The notes under the pieces: model-generated
Databases searched by the model: none
Told to the model about the DNA's origin: nothing
What the model saw: the letters and a program-made list of their open reading frames with translations, nothing else
Source: Thaumasiovibrio occultus
GTDB taxonomy: Bacteria > Pseudomonadota > Gammaproteobacteria > Enterobacterales > Vibrionaceae
Length of the DNA: 64,000 nt
Direction: 5' to 3'
Assembly (NCBI GenBank): GCA_019703815.1
Contig: AP023053.1
Location: 606,995 to 670,994 of the forward strand
Program-made: the position numbers and the translations under genes
Shown here: positions 43,865 to 54,264 of the stretch, piece by piece
Layout: each line of letters opens with the position of its first letter
Position numbering within the stretch: the first letter of the stretch is position 1

Positions 43865-45247
43865 CTACTTCAGAGTAACCAGCGCAAACTGAGAGATTTT
43901 CTTATCAATCAGGGCATCGAGGCTACTCAAATCAACCTCAACACTGTCATCAAAATTAATGTAGAGATATTGGTTTGGTGTTTGCAGTTGTGGGAACACG
44001 CGTTTCGGACCATTTACCAACTTGTCGACCATCATCGTAAAGGCGGCATCACCTTGTTGATGGGCGCACGCCAACGCTTTCGTGAAAGTATGTGTACAGC
44101 GCGGGTGGACATTCTCGACGCCTAAGCTGTCAGATGCGATGATGGCGTCATCGGCAAACACCAAGGTTGCCAAATCCTCTTCGGTGCAGAATTGACGGAA
44201 ATATGAGCCGATCCCTTCTAGTTCACAGACGACCTTGTAATACGCATTCTCAACGCTTAGGTTGGTTTTAGCCGCAATCTCATGCAGTTTAAAACCGTTG
44301 TATGCAGGATTGCCACAAGCAATGATCACGTTTTCGAAATCGTAAGGTGGCGCAGAGAGTAGAAAATCAACCACCTCCCCTTCACTCATTTTGCTCCAAG
44401 AGTCACTCTCCGGCAGGAACGCACTGATGGTGGTACAAGCAAAGCTGAACGGGTACACATCCCAGGTGATAGTGAAATCTTGCGCTGCCATTAAGGCTTG
44501 AAAATCAGCAAAGCGCTCTTTCACTTTGCCAATATGTGTTGCACCGGCAAATTTCAAGTGACTGATATGGCAGTGCGCAGATAAGCCACGGTGGCACGCG
44601 AACACTTCTTCTAACGATTCGAACACTTGCGCGTTTTGGTTGCGAATATGGTAGTTGTAAGCCGTCGGCACTCGGGCGATCAGTTTGCGTAGCAACGCTT
44701 GAATGAGCTCGTCGGACAAGGTTTTGATTGGATGATAGGCTAAACCGACGCTGATCCCTGCGAACGGGAATTGCTCGAAAAGCACCGCTATCTGTTCAAC
44801 ATAGTCATCGAGATCTGTCGTGTCATCAACGGGGTACGAGAACAGATAAGCATTTAATCCTAACAGCTGGAGGTGCTGCTTGTCGGCTTGCTGTGCCTGT
44901 GCGAACAGCTGCTCGTAGCTATTGAAGATTGACCCTTTGGTACCAAGAAATGAGGCGTACTCTTCAAACGACTCGCGCGTAACGCGATTTTCGTCGAAGA
45001 CCGAGTGAAACCCGCAAAGCCCACCAACTTGCGATGTGACGCCCATGTTTTTGGCGAATTGGTTCGCGATGTCAGAGTCGAAATAGAAATCACTGTGGGT
45101 ATGAATGTCAGTCAAAGCGGGGATCAGGTAGCCGCCTTGGCTGGCAAGGTTTGCTTTGGCATCGTTGACGAGAGCGATCTCGACACTGTCGCGATCAAGA
45201 AATTGATTTGTGTTGCTGTCGAAGAATTTAATATTGTTAATTTTCAT
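43865..45247 (-). CDS. N-acyl-D-amino-acid deacylase-like amidohydrolase
   Basis: 460 aa, cytoplasmic. Metal motif LIPALTDIHTHSDFYFDSDI (HxH), later HCHISHLKFAG and a conserved Asp in AIIASDSLGVENVHPRCTHTF. Fold and order match the D-aminoacylase group that frees D-amino acids from N-acyl forms. Start at ATG 45247 (MKINNIKFFDSNTNQF); the longer frame adds 25 odd residues. Weak SD. Its terminator would have been the same split hairpin, now broken for both convergent genes. Confidence 0.82.
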   Translation of the reverse strand: MKINNIKFFDSNTNQFLDRDSVEIALVNDAKANLASQGGYLIPALTDIHTHSDFYFDSDIANQFAKNMGVTSQVGGLCGFHSVFDENRVTRESFEEYASFLGTKGSIFNSYEQLFAQAQQADKQHLQLLGLNAYLFSYPVDDTTDLDDYVEQIAVLFEQFPFAGISVGLAYHPIKTLSDELIQALLRKLIARVPTAYNYHIRNQNAQVFESLEEVFACHRGLSAHCHISHLKFAGATHIGKVKERFADFQALMAAQDFTITWDVYPFSFACTTISAFLPESDSWSKMSEGEVVDFLLSAPPYDFENVIIACGNPAYNGFKLHEIAAKTNLSVENAYYKVVCELEGIGSYFRQFCTEEDLATLVFADDAIIASDSLGVENVHPRCTHTFTKALACAHQQGDAAFTMMVDKLVNGPKRVFPQLQTPNQYLYINFDDSVEVDLSSLDALIDKKISQFALVTLK

Positions 45248-45627
45248 CTGTAAGGCGTTTTCTGTTATTGAACCGCGCACACCATACGTGATCAGACAAC
45301 AAAAAAAGGTGAACTCCATCATGGATCTTGTGACGTATATTTTGCCTACCTAAAATCCTTCATAGCGTTAATAGTGATTCAGCATTAGTGATAAAAAGAT
45401 TTTGCATAGAATTTACATTTATCTTGAAGCAAGACACGCTGAGAGATGATTGAGGCAAGATGTTGATATACCTCGCGTTAATCGGGCTTACACAGCGCGT
45501 GTAATGATGATGTGATCGAAGATTTTGATAATCGTATTAAGATGGATCACGATATGCCACTGAAGGGTAATGACAATTGGCGCGTAGCCCCTTATTATCG
45601 AGCTAGTTATTTTGATACTTTGATCTA
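45248..45627. other. Divergent intergenic region, nothing assigned
   Basis: 380 nt between the D-aminoacylase (-) and the DUF481 gene (+). AT-rich; I see no clear operator or promoter. Confidence 0.4.
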
Positions 45628-46737
45628 ATGATAGATATTTTTGCTACTTTGTTGAGCGCTAGCCTATTTGCGCCACCGTCGATAAATGTATTGCCTCAGA
45701 TAGACGGACAAGACGCCCTTGTCACTTCACAGACCTTGTTTGAGAATCTTAACCTCCCCGCAGATCAAGACTGGATTCAGCTTAAATCCGGTGAAATCGT
45801 CTATGGCACGATTGAAGAGCTGCTGTACGAGTGCATGCGTTTCAAAAGTGATGATCTCGGCACCTTAAGTATCAAGTTAGATAAAATTGCCCGCTTCTAT
45901 ACCCCACGCAATATGGCGGTATTGGTGATGGGCGTCGGCTCGTACAAAGGCAGCATTGCCTACGACTCCGGCAAAATGTCGGTTAACGATTCCGTGCCGT
46001 TCGCGGTGAACCCGGCGATGATTGTCACCATCCACGAGATTAAACCCAGCGAGGTTGATCGCTGGGAAAACAAGATCACCTTTGGCGCTAACTTTGCGAA
46101 AGGCAACAGTGAAAATACCGAGATCTCCGGTAAATTTTCTGGCACGCGAACGACCTATTTGTCACGTACCAGCATCAATTACAGTGGCGTATTGACGGAA
46201 AGCGAAGGTGAAACCACCGCGCGAAACCATCGTTTGAGCAGCAGTTACGATATCTTCCGCCATGCACGTCAGGTGATCCGCCCTATTCAAGTGGATCTCT
46301 ACCACGCACCGCTGCAAAACATCGCATTACAAGCGAAGGTGAGCTCACAGCTCGGTTACGAAGTCGTCGATACTAGTAATCAAAGTTGGGAGTTGTTCGC
46401 GGGTCCGTCATGGCAGTTCACCCAGTTCGAAGACGTGGCTGAAGGTTTAGCAGATAGTGAATCAAGCTTGGGTGCGACGTTTAGCTCTGTATATGAATAC
46501 GAGATGACCGATAGCGTCGATTTAAAGCATAGTTACGAACTCACTATTGCCAATCAACGAACCGGTGGCTTGTTACATCGTAACTTACTGGCCTTTAATG
46601 TAGAGCTCACCAATACCATTGATCTCGATATCGACTTCGTTTGGGATCGGACGGAAAACCCAACGCCTGACAGTACTGGCAATGTGCCTGAAAAAGATGA
46701 CTATCGATTAACTTTTGGTATTGGCGTCGAACTATAA
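45628..46737 (+). CDS. DUF481 outer membrane protein
   Basis: 369 aa. A short hydrophobic start (MIDIFATLLSASLFAPP) may be a signal peptide. Residues about 50-100 (WIQLKSGEIVYGTIEELLYE) resemble a small SH3/LSm-like domain seen before DUF481. The rest is a beta-barrel (ITFGANFAKGNSENTEISGK to DYRLTFGIGVEL). Salt-induced YdiY-type proteins belong here. No SD visible. Confidence 0.78.
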   Translation: MIDIFATLLSASLFAPPSINVLPQIDGQDALVTSQTLFENLNLPADQDWIQLKSGEIVYGTIEELLYECMRFKSDDLGTLSIKLDKIARFYTPRNMAVLVMGVGSYKGSIAYDSGKMSVNDSVPFAVNPAMIVTIHEIKPSEVDRWENKITFGANFAKGNSENTEISGKFSGTRTTYLSRTSINYSGVLTESEGETTARNHRLSSSYDIFRHARQVIRPIQVDLYHAPLQNIALQAKVSSQLGYEVVDTSNQSWELFAGPSWQFTQFEDVAEGLADSESSLGATFSSVYEYEMTDSVDLKHSYELTIANQRTGGLLHRNLLAFNVELTNTIDLDIDFVWDRTENPTPDSTGNVPEKDDYRLTFGIGVEL

Positions 46738-47087
46738 CGTGCTGTTTTGGTTGTGCCGTATAAGAGAGGGATAGTTTGACTGCCCAGACGCGCCCACCAT
46801 CAATGACATTTCCCCTTTAGTCGGTACACGTGACGTTCTGTAACGTTCGACAAGATCAAAAGCAAATGAGAGAGATAGCGGTCGGCTAAACATTCGGCTG
46901 AGAGGTATACAGGGGTTCAAGACAGTAAGACGCAGAGAAAGGAGACACTGTAGCGTCCATTGCTGGAGCGCTACAGAGGGAACGAACTACCACTGACTTA
47001 AGGTGGCGAAGTCATAATTGACCACTTGTTCGTATCACGCAAATAATATGTATGAAAGTTAAGACCAAGCTCACAGTGTGATTATTA
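46738..47087. other. Intergenic region with one hairpin
   Basis: 350 nt between the DUF481 gene and the convergent kinase. A hairpin CTGTAGCG / CGCTACAG (46948-46976) has no T-run. No gene. Confidence 0.5.
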
Positions 47088-49202
47088 TCACCTAGTTATG
47101 GTTACATATTCCGCAAAATTCTGAAACTCAGTCTGTGATTTTGTATAACTCTGCAACATGGCTCGCATTGCTTTGGCGCGGATCGGTTTGGCAAGGAAAT
47201 CTGTCATACCTGCATCAACACATGCCTGTCGATCGGCTTCCATCACATTTGCCGTTGTGGCAATAATGGGAGTAGAGAGCCCAGCAGCGCGTAATATACG
47301 GGTTGCTTCGAATCCATCCATGACCGGCATCGACACATCCATTAAGATGATGTCGTACATCGTTTTCTCTTGCAGTGCCATATCAACAGCAATTTGCCCA
47401 TTGTCGGCGATATCCACACTGTGACCCGCTTTCTCAAGCATCAACTTCGCAATCATTTGATTGGCTTTACTGTCTTCAACCACCAATAGATGCAGTGGTG
47501 CCGTATTATTGTGGGTTGTGGCTGTGCTACTTTCTGCTTGCTCGCTGGCAACAGGTGCAGGAAGTTCAAGCACGAAAGTAGTACCCTTACCGACGGTGCT
47601 GGTAAAACGAATATGGCCACCGAGTTTGTTTACTAATAGCTGACTGATTGTCAGGCCGAGCCCCGTGCCGCCGTATTTTCGGGTGATCGAGCCGTCTGCT
47701 TGCACAAAGGGCGTGAACAACTGTTTTTGGGCGTCAGGTTCAATCCCGATCCCAGTATCAATAACTTCAATGGTGAGCTGATCATGTTGCCATTGTGCAC
47801 TGACCGTAACGTCACCGTGCTCAGTAAATTTAATCGCATTGCCGATAAGGTTAAACAAGATCTGGCTCAATCGGCTGCTATCAGAGTGAATCCATTTGGG
47901 CAGTTCGGAATCGATAGAAAGTTGATAGTTGAGCGCTTTCTTATGGGCCTGTGGCGCAAGTTGTTCAAACACTAAGTTAAGGTTGTCATGCAGCGGCAGC
48001 GGTTCGATGAACACATCAATCTTACCGGTTTCGATTTTAGATAGATCGAGCACATCGTTGATGATGTTGAGCAGCAGTTGTGCTGAGTGATCCATCTGCT
48101 TAACCCAGGTTTGTTGCTCTTTATTGAGGCCGGACTCAACCAGGGTATCCATCAAGCCCATCACGGCATTGAGCGGGGTGCGAATCTCATGGCTCATCAT
48201 CGCTAAAAATTGCGACTTGGCATTGTTCGCTAATTCCGCTTGCTTGCGCGCTTCGGTGAGATCAGCCAAGTGCTGACGACGTGAGGTAATGTCTTTGGCG
48301 GTGCCGCGATAACCGAGAAAATTACCATCCTTATCAAAGTAAGGTTTACCACTTAGCGCGTACCAGCGACATTCGTCATCTTGGGTAAGCTGGCACTCAA
48401 AGTCATGGAAAGCCACTCCTTCTTCGAACTGGGTTTTTAGCGCCGTTTGGTACTCGATCCCGCTGATAATGTCGAAAATCCGCAGCTCATTGATTTTCGG
48501 CGTTTCGACACTGGGTGTCGAGAGATAGGTGAATGTCCAATGGGTGTTCACCTCCCAGAACCAATCCCCAGCGGTGCGGGCGAAATCTTTAAAACGTAAC
48601 CGGCTTTCGATCAACTCTTGGGTGCGAGCGGCGACCAAAGACTGCAGGCGTTCGCGGTAGTCGATATCAATAATGGTGCGTTCGAGTAGCGGCCGGAAAC
48701 GGTCGATAACTTGGCGGCATCGGCCGGTAAAGGCGTTCGGTAAACTATGCGTAAAAACCAAAATCGCGTCACCGGAGCTCACTTTTACCCCTGTGAGCAA
48801 GGCCGAGCGAAAGAAGCGATGATAATTCGACGGCAACTGGTTAAATTCAGCCACCTTGAGGGGATCGAATAAGGCAATGGATTCACCGGCTAGTGCTCGC
48901 TTAAAAATGCCCGCATCTTGCCAATAACAATCACTAAAGGTGCTTTGGGTGGCAACCAACTCTTTAAATGATTGATAGCCACTTTCACGGCTAAGCACAA
49001 TCGCCGTTTCGAACTGGACATAGTGGCGGATCACTTCCAATAAGCTATCGAAGATTTCCAATTTAGTATTCGCACCCGCCATCGCGGCGATGCCTTCAAG
49101 AATCGCAGTGTTTTCTTCCTTTAACTTGCGTTCTCTTTGCTGTGAGCGGTGTAGCTCTATCAATGTCTCTTGTAATTTTTCAGAGTCGAAGTAGTTATCC
49201 AT
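47088..49202 (-). CDS. vpsS: Hybrid histidine kinase, VpsS/NahK-like
   Basis: 704 aa, cytoplasmic, no membrane spans. Order: short coiled start; GAF-like domain (about 35-190); coiled coil; PAS (about 210-315, FKDFARTAGDWFWEV to YRGTAKDITSRR); HisKA with MMSHEIRTPLNAVMGLMDTL; HATPase (LFNLIGNAIKFTEHG, GGTGLGLTISQLL); receiver at the C-terminus (LLVVEDSKANQMIAKLML, Asp in ILMDVSMPVMDGFEA). No Hpt domain, so phosphate must go to a separate Hpt protein; in V. cholerae VpsS feeds LuxU. It starts 2 nt after nosP, one operon. Symbol by synteny and architecture. Confidence 0.85.
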   Translation of the reverse strand: MDNYFDSEKLQETLIELHRSQQRERKLKEENTAILEGIAAMAGANTKLEIFDSLLEVIRHYVQFETAIVLSRESGYQSFKELVATQSTFSDCYWQDAGIFKRALAGESIALFDPLKVAEFNQLPSNYHRFFRSALLTGVKVSSGDAILVFTHSLPNAFTGRCRQVIDRFRPLLERTIIDIDYRERLQSLVAARTQELIESRLRFKDFARTAGDWFWEVNTHWTFTYLSTPSVETPKINELRIFDIISGIEYQTALKTQFEEGVAFHDFECQLTQDDECRWYALSGKPYFDKDGNFLGYRGTAKDITSRRQHLADLTEARKQAELANNAKSQFLAMMSHEIRTPLNAVMGLMDTLVESGLNKEQQTWVKQMDHSAQLLLNIINDVLDLSKIETGKIDVFIEPLPLHDNLNLVFEQLAPQAHKKALNYQLSIDSELPKWIHSDSSRLSQILFNLIGNAIKFTEHGDVTVSAQWQHDQLTIEVIDTGIGIEPDAQKQLFTPFVQADGSITRKYGGTGLGLTISQLLVNKLGGHIRFTSTVGKGTTFVLELPAPVASEQAESSTATTHNNTAPLHLLVVEDSKANQMIAKLMLEKAGHSVDIADNGQIAVDMALQEKTMYDIILMDVSMPVMDGFEATRILRAAGLSTPIIATTANVMEADRQACVDAGMTDFLAKPIRAKAMRAMLQSYTKSQTEFQNFAEYVTITR

Positions 49203-49204
49203 GC

Positions 49205-50380
49205 TTACTCTCTATGAAATAGCACCGCTGAAATCATCAGATTCCCGTGGGCGTTTTCACCTCCAATAAATTGTCCTTGCTCACCAAAAGTAAAGGGGCA
49301 AATAAAGGGCATTTCATGCATCGCAGTGTACATAAAGCGGCCAACTTGCGGCAATTTTTCTTCCACTTGTAACATGCAACCCGCGCAATAAAATGCGATA
49401 CCGCCGACCGGCAGATTGGTACATCCAACGCCAAGCGCTGAATCTATCACCTTCCCTGCCCGTTTAATCAACCGTTCTTGGGTGCCTGTCATAAAGTAAA
49501 CACGTTCATCTTGGTTGATCCCGGCAAACAGCCGGATCCCTCGGCGATGGGTGATTTCAAACGGGTGGGACAACTTGTAATAGGCCATCCCGTTAATCTC
49601 ACCCACAGCTCTACCTAATGGGTGCATGCCGGCATCAGAGAAAAAGTCACTATCAAGATCAGAGTGCGTTGCTTGCATCCATTCAAGGTAAACATCCGCC
49701 GCCGGACGGCCATTTAGCTCAATAACCTCTCGGTTTTCCACTGCCGTGGCGACGGCAGAATATTGGGTGGCCGCATAGCCAGAATGAAATGACAAACTGA
49801 TCTCGCAATTTGGGTAAATGGCGGCGATTGCGATGCCTTTATTGAGTGATTGGTGCTCATTCAAGATTGACCAACGCCCGGCAATATTTTCGTCAGCCGC
49901 ACTGCCGCCAAGGATCGGTACCGACGTGCCAATCACACTTTCAATGCCTGCGATGATCTCTTCTTCGTCACCCGGTGTCGCGTGCAGTAATACGAGCGAT
50001 GGCAATTCGCCTAATCGGCCACTTTGCTCAATGGCTTCCTTGATGCTGCGCTGGGCGGTTTGAAAGGCTTGGCCGGCGTAATAGTGGTTAATCGCGCTGC
50101 CGAAGGCGCCGTCAGGATCACTGCATCCCCACAATGCCAGTGCAGGGTTGGCGTAATAGGCTTGGTTGTCGAGTACGCCTCGGCTTGAGGTGCAGCCCAG
50201 CAGAGTGCTATGCGGGAAATGTTGGGTGAGTTTTCTTCTAACTTCTTCACCGTCGTGATCTTGCGTGTGATACACCAAAATAAAATCTGGGGCTGATAAC
50301 TCACGCTTAAGCGATGTAACGGCTTGATCTATAGCTGTTTCGGTATTTCTGTGATCTGAGCCAGAAGTTGCGATCAACAT
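49205..50380 (-). CDS. nosP: NosP-like FIST domain nitric-oxide sensor
   Basis: 391 aa, soluble. FIST_N (about residues 25-215, VRRKLTQHFPHSTLLGCTSSRGVL and VPILGGSAADENI) and FIST_C (about 225-370, NGRPAADVYLEWMQA; VGGIAFYCAGCML). NosP proteins bind haem and inhibit the adjacent hybrid kinase when NO is bound; the pair with this kinase matches V. cholerae VC1444/VC1445 as I recall. I use ATG 50380; a TTG-started frame 14 codons longer is less likely. Confidence 0.85.
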   Translation of the reverse strand: MLIATSGSDHRNTETAIDQAVTSLKRELSAPDFILVYHTQDHDGEEVRRKLTQHFPHSTLLGCTSSRGVLDNQAYYANPALALWGCSDPDGAFGSAINHYYAGQAFQTAQRSIKEAIEQSGRLGELPSLVLLHATPGDEEEIIAGIESVIGTSVPILGGSAADENIAGRWSILNEHQSLNKGIAIAAIYPNCEISLSFHSGYAATQYSAVATAVENREVIELNGRPAADVYLEWMQATHSDLDSDFFSDAGMHPLGRAVGEINGMAYYKLSHPFEITHRRGIRLFAGINQDERVYFMTGTQERLIKRAGKVIDSALGVGCTNLPVGGIAFYCAGCMLQVEEKLPQVGRFMYTAMHEMPFICPFTFGEQGQFIGGENAHGNLMISAVLFHRE

Positions 50381-50506
50381 AGGTCTTTTCTGCCAATGGA
50401 ACGTCGCCCAAGTATAAGACAATAGGATAGTATTTGTGCTTGTCTGTTCAGATTATGCGATGACAGTCAGTTCTTTATCACTAATTTATTAAATGTTTCG
50501 GTAGTT

Positions 50507-51112
50507 ATGGTGAATAAACGTGTTCTGGTCATTAATTCGACCACGGCTTTAGGCCAGATCTGTTGTACTAAACTCGCGCAGTTAAAATTTGAGCCTATCG
50601 CTCTTGGCAGCGATTTGGATGCGGGTTACGACTTGGTTGAGCTCGATCCGCGAATTCGTTTTCACCACCAACCGTCAAGCAAAAAGAACTATTTCGATTA
50701 TTCTGACATCCCCGAGTTTCTCCGCCCTATTTCTCATGTGATTATTTTGCCGCCTGAAGCAGCTAAAGCAACGCAAGCATTTGAATCATTGAGTAAAGCG
50801 AATCAGCATCAATTGACCGAGACCCATTGGCTCGCACCGTTGCAGTTTTTGCAGTCACTGCGCAATGACAAAGGGATTTTTTCGGTGGTGGTTGTCTCGC
50901 CGCAATATAGCGCTGGTGGTTCGCTAGATAGCGCGCTCAGCCAAGCATTTTCTCAATTTGCATTACAACTTACCCAAGATGTGTTTGATTCTCAGCGGAT
51001 CAACGCCATTTCTTTTGATGCTAATCTCACAGCGCACGATGATGTGGTGAATGCGTGCTGTATGTTGCTTGAAGAAAGCTGCGCGTTAACGGGCAAAGCG
51101 CTTCACTTATAA
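50507..51112 (+). CDS. SDR-like protein, degenerate active site
   Basis: 201 aa. N-terminal Rossmann-type start (KRVLVINSTTALGQICCTKLA) like short-chain dehydrogenases, but the usual GxxxGxG is changed and YSAGGSLDSALSQAF offers a Tyr with no Lys four residues on. It may bind a nucleotide without catalysis. Divergent from nosP and ahead of the cco cluster; the same position holds a hypothetical gene in V. cholerae as I remember. Confidence 0.55.
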   Translation: MVNKRVLVINSTTALGQICCTKLAQLKFEPIALGSDLDAGYDLVELDPRIRFHHQPSSKKNYFDYSDIPEFLRPISHVIILPPEAAKATQAFESLSKANQHQLTETHWLAPLQFLQSLRNDKGIFSVVVVSPQYSAGGSLDSALSQAFSQFALQLTQDVFDSQRINAISFDANLTAHDDVVNACCMLLEESCALTGKALHL

Positions 51113-51179
51113 GCGCATCATTGTAAAAGCGCGTTTTGTCATTACGTTGTTAACTAATGGTTTCTAAGTGTGCGCTTTA

Positions 51180-51192
51180 GTGACAGTGTCAC
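51180..51192. promoter_or_regulatory. Second GTGACA-N-TGTCAC palindrome
   Basis: GTGACA-G-TGTCAC, same arms as the XRE-associated palindrome at 17838. It lies between two converging genes, 93 bp past the 3' end of the 131-aa gene. Confidence 0.4.
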
Positions 51193-51284
51193 CTATTATT
51201 TTTCCTCGAAGCAAAGAATATCTGTCAGGTCACTTAACATTCCTTTGCTAAGTGTATTTGAGCTTTAGCGGGTGCCGCTGTTCG

Positions 51285-51680
51285 TTATTCTTGTTCTGCC
51301 GTAAATGTCATTAGTTGACCGAGGTATTGAACCTCTACGGCTTCTACTGCCGCTTTACAAGTCACGGTTATTGGCGCGTTCGCGAGCGATTTTTGAATCT
51401 CAGTGCCATCAGCGCAATGCACACTGATGCTTTCCACGTTTTGGCTCTCTACGTCGTGGCTCTCCATGTCTTGATTCAGCGTTATCTTTACCTCGTTACC
51501 GGAAAATATTAGCGCCAAAGGCGTAGGGTCGCTCGAGCATGTCATGGCCTGCTGACACGGCACGCTGTTTGATATTTCCGGGTGGTAATTGAGTGTGCGC
51601 CACACAAATGCAACGATCAAAATTGCCATCATTATTAATATTTGCATCAAGCGCTGCTTGGTTAATTTTTCTGCTGCCAT
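51285..51680 (-). CDS. Membrane-anchored periplasmic protein, unknown
   Basis: 131 aa. One N-terminal span (LMQILIMMAILIVAFVWRTL), then a periplasmic part with four Cys (VPCQQAMTCSS; SVHCADG; VTCKAAV) that can pair. It is divergent from ccoN, sharing the upstream region. A role with the oxidase is possible but only by position. Confidence 0.6.
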   Translation of the reverse strand: MAAEKLTKQRLMQILIMMAILIVAFVWRTLNYHPEISNSVPCQQAMTCSSDPTPLALIFSGNEVKITLNQDMESHDVESQNVESISVHCADGTEIQKSLANAPITVTCKAAVEAVEVQYLGQLMTFTAEQE

Positions 51681-51985
51681 ATCGAAATGTCCGTTGTTAC
51701 TCAGTTCAAAGTTTTTAAAAATTGTTACGCAAAGGTAAACACTTGGCGTGGGTACGGGTATAAATTTCTACGGTTATAAAGTATTATGCGCAATGTAATA
51801 AAATGTTATTTCATTGTTATGTCTCGCGTGGTTATTTGTTGCGCAGATATCGGAGTGGCTCGGAGCAAGCCACTTTGAAGACACCAATAGCATTGAAGCA
51901 GGATTCGTCCTCCTCCCCTATTCTGTGCAACTTTTCGAACAGGGATACGTTGTGTAGTTATACAAAATATGTGGAAGCAAGCAAG
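51681..51985 (+). promoter_or_regulatory. Divergent upstream region of ccoN with an ArcA-like repeat
   Basis: TGTTAT at 51804-51809 and 51815-51820, a direct repeat with 11-bp period as ArcA sites have. No FNR box could be found here, though cco clusters are often FNR-controlled. Confidence 0.4.
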
Positions 51986-53410
51986 ATGAACGAAACAACA
52001 CCGCTTGAAAAAGCTTATAACTATACCGTCGTTCGCCAATTTACCCTCGCCACCATCTTGTGGGGTATTGTTGGTATGGCGGTTGGTGTGTTAATCGCAG
52101 CGCAATTGCGTTGGCCGGAACTCAACTTTGACACGCCTTGGCTGACCTACAGCCGCTTACGCCCACTTCATACCAATGCGGTCATTTTCGCCTTTGGTAC
52201 GAGTGCCCTCTTTGCTACGTCATATTATGTCGTACAACGTACCTGTCAGACCAAACTTTTTGGCGGTCCTTTGGCTGCATTTACCTTTTGGGGATGGCAA
52301 GCGATTATCCTAGCCGCAGCAATCACCCTGCCATTAGGGATGACTTCAGGCAAAGAGTATGCGGAGCTTGAGTGGCCGATTGACATCGCGATTGCGATCG
52401 TATGGGTCAGTTACGCGGTGGTGTTCTTCGGGACTATGGCCATCCGTAAAACCTCGCACATATATGTGGCTAACTGGTTCTTTGGCGCGTTTATCTTGAC
52501 CGTTGCGGTGCTGCACATTGTTAACAGCCTTGCGATTCCTGTCAGTTTGACCAAATCCTATTCTATCTATTCGGGCGCCGTGGATGCGATGATCCAATGG
52601 TGGTATGGGCACAACGCGGTTGGTTTCCTGCTCACGGCGGGCTTCCTTGGTATGATGTACTATTTCGTACCGAAACAAGCGGGTCGTCCTGTTTATTCTT
52701 ACCGTTTATCGATCGTGCACTTTTGGGCACTGATTTCGCTCTATATTTGGGCGGGCCCGCACCATTTGCATTACACCGCGCTGCCAGACTGGACTCAGTC
52801 ACTTGGTATGGTGATGTCACTGGTGCTCTTCGCGCCATCATGGGGCGGCATGATCAACGGTATCATGACCCTATCCGGTGCTTGGCATAAGTTGCGCTAC
52901 GATCCAGTATTGCGCTTCTTAATTGTCTCCCTTTCTTTCTATGGCATGTCGACGTTCGAAGGCCCGATGATGTCGATCAAGTCAGTGAATGCGCTATCTC
53001 ACTACACCGATTGGACTGTGGGTCACGTACATTCAGGCGCGTTAGGCTGGGTTGCGATGGTATCGATCGGTTCGGTGTATCACTTGGTGCCGAAACTTTG
53101 GGGCCAAGAGCGCATGTATTCAAACCGCATGATTGAAGTGCACTTCTGGCTAGCAACGGTCGGTACGGTCCTTTACATCGTGGCGATGTGGATTGCTGGT
53201 GTAATGCAAGGTTTGATGTGGAAAGCAGTGAACGAGGATGGGATCTTAACTTACTCGTTCGTTGATTCGGTGCAAGCGTCTTACCCGTTCTACTTTATGC
53301 GTTTCGTAGGTGGATTTATCTTCTTGGCCGGTATGTTCTTAATGGCATACAACACCTATTTAACGATTCGTGCGCCCAAGGCGTCTTTGAAGGCCGTTGA
53401 GCAAGTCTGA
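51986..53410 (+). CDS. ccoN: cbb3-type cytochrome oxidase subunit I
   Basis: 474 aa with 12 spans. Haem and copper ligands: [34 protein letters not shown] and [10 protein letters not shown]. Catalytic subunit of the high-affinity oxidase for low oxygen. The open frame starts 61 codons earlier, but [20 protein letters not shown] at 51986 is the family start with GGAAG upstream. First gene of ccoNOQP. Confidence 0.98.
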   Translation: MNETTPLEKAYNYTVVRQFTLATILWGIVGMAVGVLIAAQLRWPELNFDTPWLTYSRLRPLHTNAVIFAFGTSALFATSYYVVQRTCQTKLFGGPLAAFTFWGWQAIILAAAITLPLGMTSGKEYAELEWPIDIAIAIVWVSYAVVFFGTMAIRKTSHIYVANWFFGAFILTVAVLHIVNSLAIPVSLTKSYSIYSGAVDAMIQWWYGHNAVGFLLTAGFLGMMYYFVPKQAGRPVYSYRLSIVHFWALISLYIWAGPHHLHYTALPDWTQSLGMVMSLVLFAPSWGGMINGIMTLSGAWHKLRYDPVLRFLIVSLSFYGMSTFEGPMMSIKSVNALSHYTDWTVGHVHSGALGWVAMVSIGSVYHLVPKLWGQERMYSNRMIEVHFWLATVGTVLYIVAMWIAGVMQGLMWKAVNEDGILTYSFVDSVQASYPFYFMRFVGGFIFLAGMFLMAYNTYLTIRAPKASLKAVEQV

Positions 53411-53418
53411 AGGAGTAG

Positions 53419-54078
53419 ATGACCATGGGAAGCAATCCAAATAATAAGCACGATATTGTCGAGCGTAATGTCGGCCTGCTGGCGGTGTTGATCATCGTGG
53501 CCATTAGTTTTGGCGCACTGGTTGAAATCACGCCATTGATGTTCCAATCACAAACGACGGAGCCGGTACAAAACTTGCGTCGTTATACCGCTCTGGAAAT
53601 GGAAGGCCGTGATATTTACATCCGCGAAGGGTGTAGTACCTGTCACAGCCAGATGATACGCCCATTCCGCGCTGAAACTGAGCGCTACGGCCACTACTCC
53701 GTGGCGGGTGAAAGCGTGTGGGAGCATCCATTTTTGTGGGGCTCCAAGCGTACTGGCCCTGACCTGGCTCGTGTTGGTGGTAAATATAGCGACAAGTGGC
53801 ACTACGATCACTTGGTCGATCCGCGTTCAAAAGTGCCAGAGTCAAACATGCCAGGGTTCCCTTGGCTGGCTGAACGTACAATCGATAGCTCGAAAACCGC
53901 AGCGAAATTGTCGATTTTCCGCAACCATTTTGGGGTTCCTTACACTGATGCTGACATCGAGGGTGCAGCTGCCATGGTGGAAGGAAAAACGGAAATGGAA
54001 GCACTTATTGCTTATCTGCAATCGTTAGGCCATGCATTCCAAGATGGTCAGGTTGCGCAGCAGGCAACAGGAGGTTAA
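53419..54078 (+). CDS. ccoO: cbb3-type oxidase subunit II (monohaem c)
   Basis: 219 aa. One N-terminal span ([20 protein letters not shown]) then a cytochrome c domain with [15 protein letters not shown] carries the Met ligand. Passes electrons to CcoN. SD AGGAG before the ATG; 8 nt after ccoN. Confidence 0.98.
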   Translation: MTMGSNPNNKHDIVERNVGLLAVLIIVAISFGALVEITPLMFQSQTTEPVQNLRRYTALEMEGRDIYIREGCSTCHSQMIRPFRAETERYGHYSVAGESVWEHPFLWGSKRTGPDLARVGGKYSDKWHYDHLVDPRSKVPESNMPGFPWLAERTIDSSKTAAKLSIFRNHFGVPYTDADIEGAAAMVEGKTEMEALIAYLQSLGHAFQDGQVAQQATGG

Positions 54079-54084
54079 TTCGTT

Positions 54085-54264
54085 ATGGATATCGGACTTA
54101 TTCATGGAATTTGGACTATTACCCTGTTCGTTTGTTTTGGTGGTGTAGTGTGGTGGGCGTATAACAAACGCCAGAAGCCGCGATTTGAAGAAGCGGCAAA
54201 TTTGATTTTCGCCGACGAGCCCCAAGCAAAAGCTAAGCAACAAGAAGGAGACGTTAGCCAATGA
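54085..54264 (+). CDS. ccoQ: cbb3-type oxidase subunit CcoQ
   Basis: 59 aa: MDIGLIHGIWTITLFVCFGG with one span, then a polar tail (WAYNKRQKPRFEEAANLIFA). SD AGGAGG seven to eight bases before the ATG at 54085; the stop overlaps the ccoP ATG (ATGA). Known to stabilise the complex in other bacteria. Short enough to be missed by size cut-offs. Confidence 0.95.
   Translation: MDIGLIHGIWTITLFVCFGGVVWWAYNKRQKPRFEEAANLIFADEPQAKAKQQEGDVSQ

Noticed and set aside
51681-51985. FNR box for the ccoN promoter
   Set aside because: Looked for TTGAT-N4-ATCAA with up to two changes and saw none. Only an ArcA-like repeat is present.
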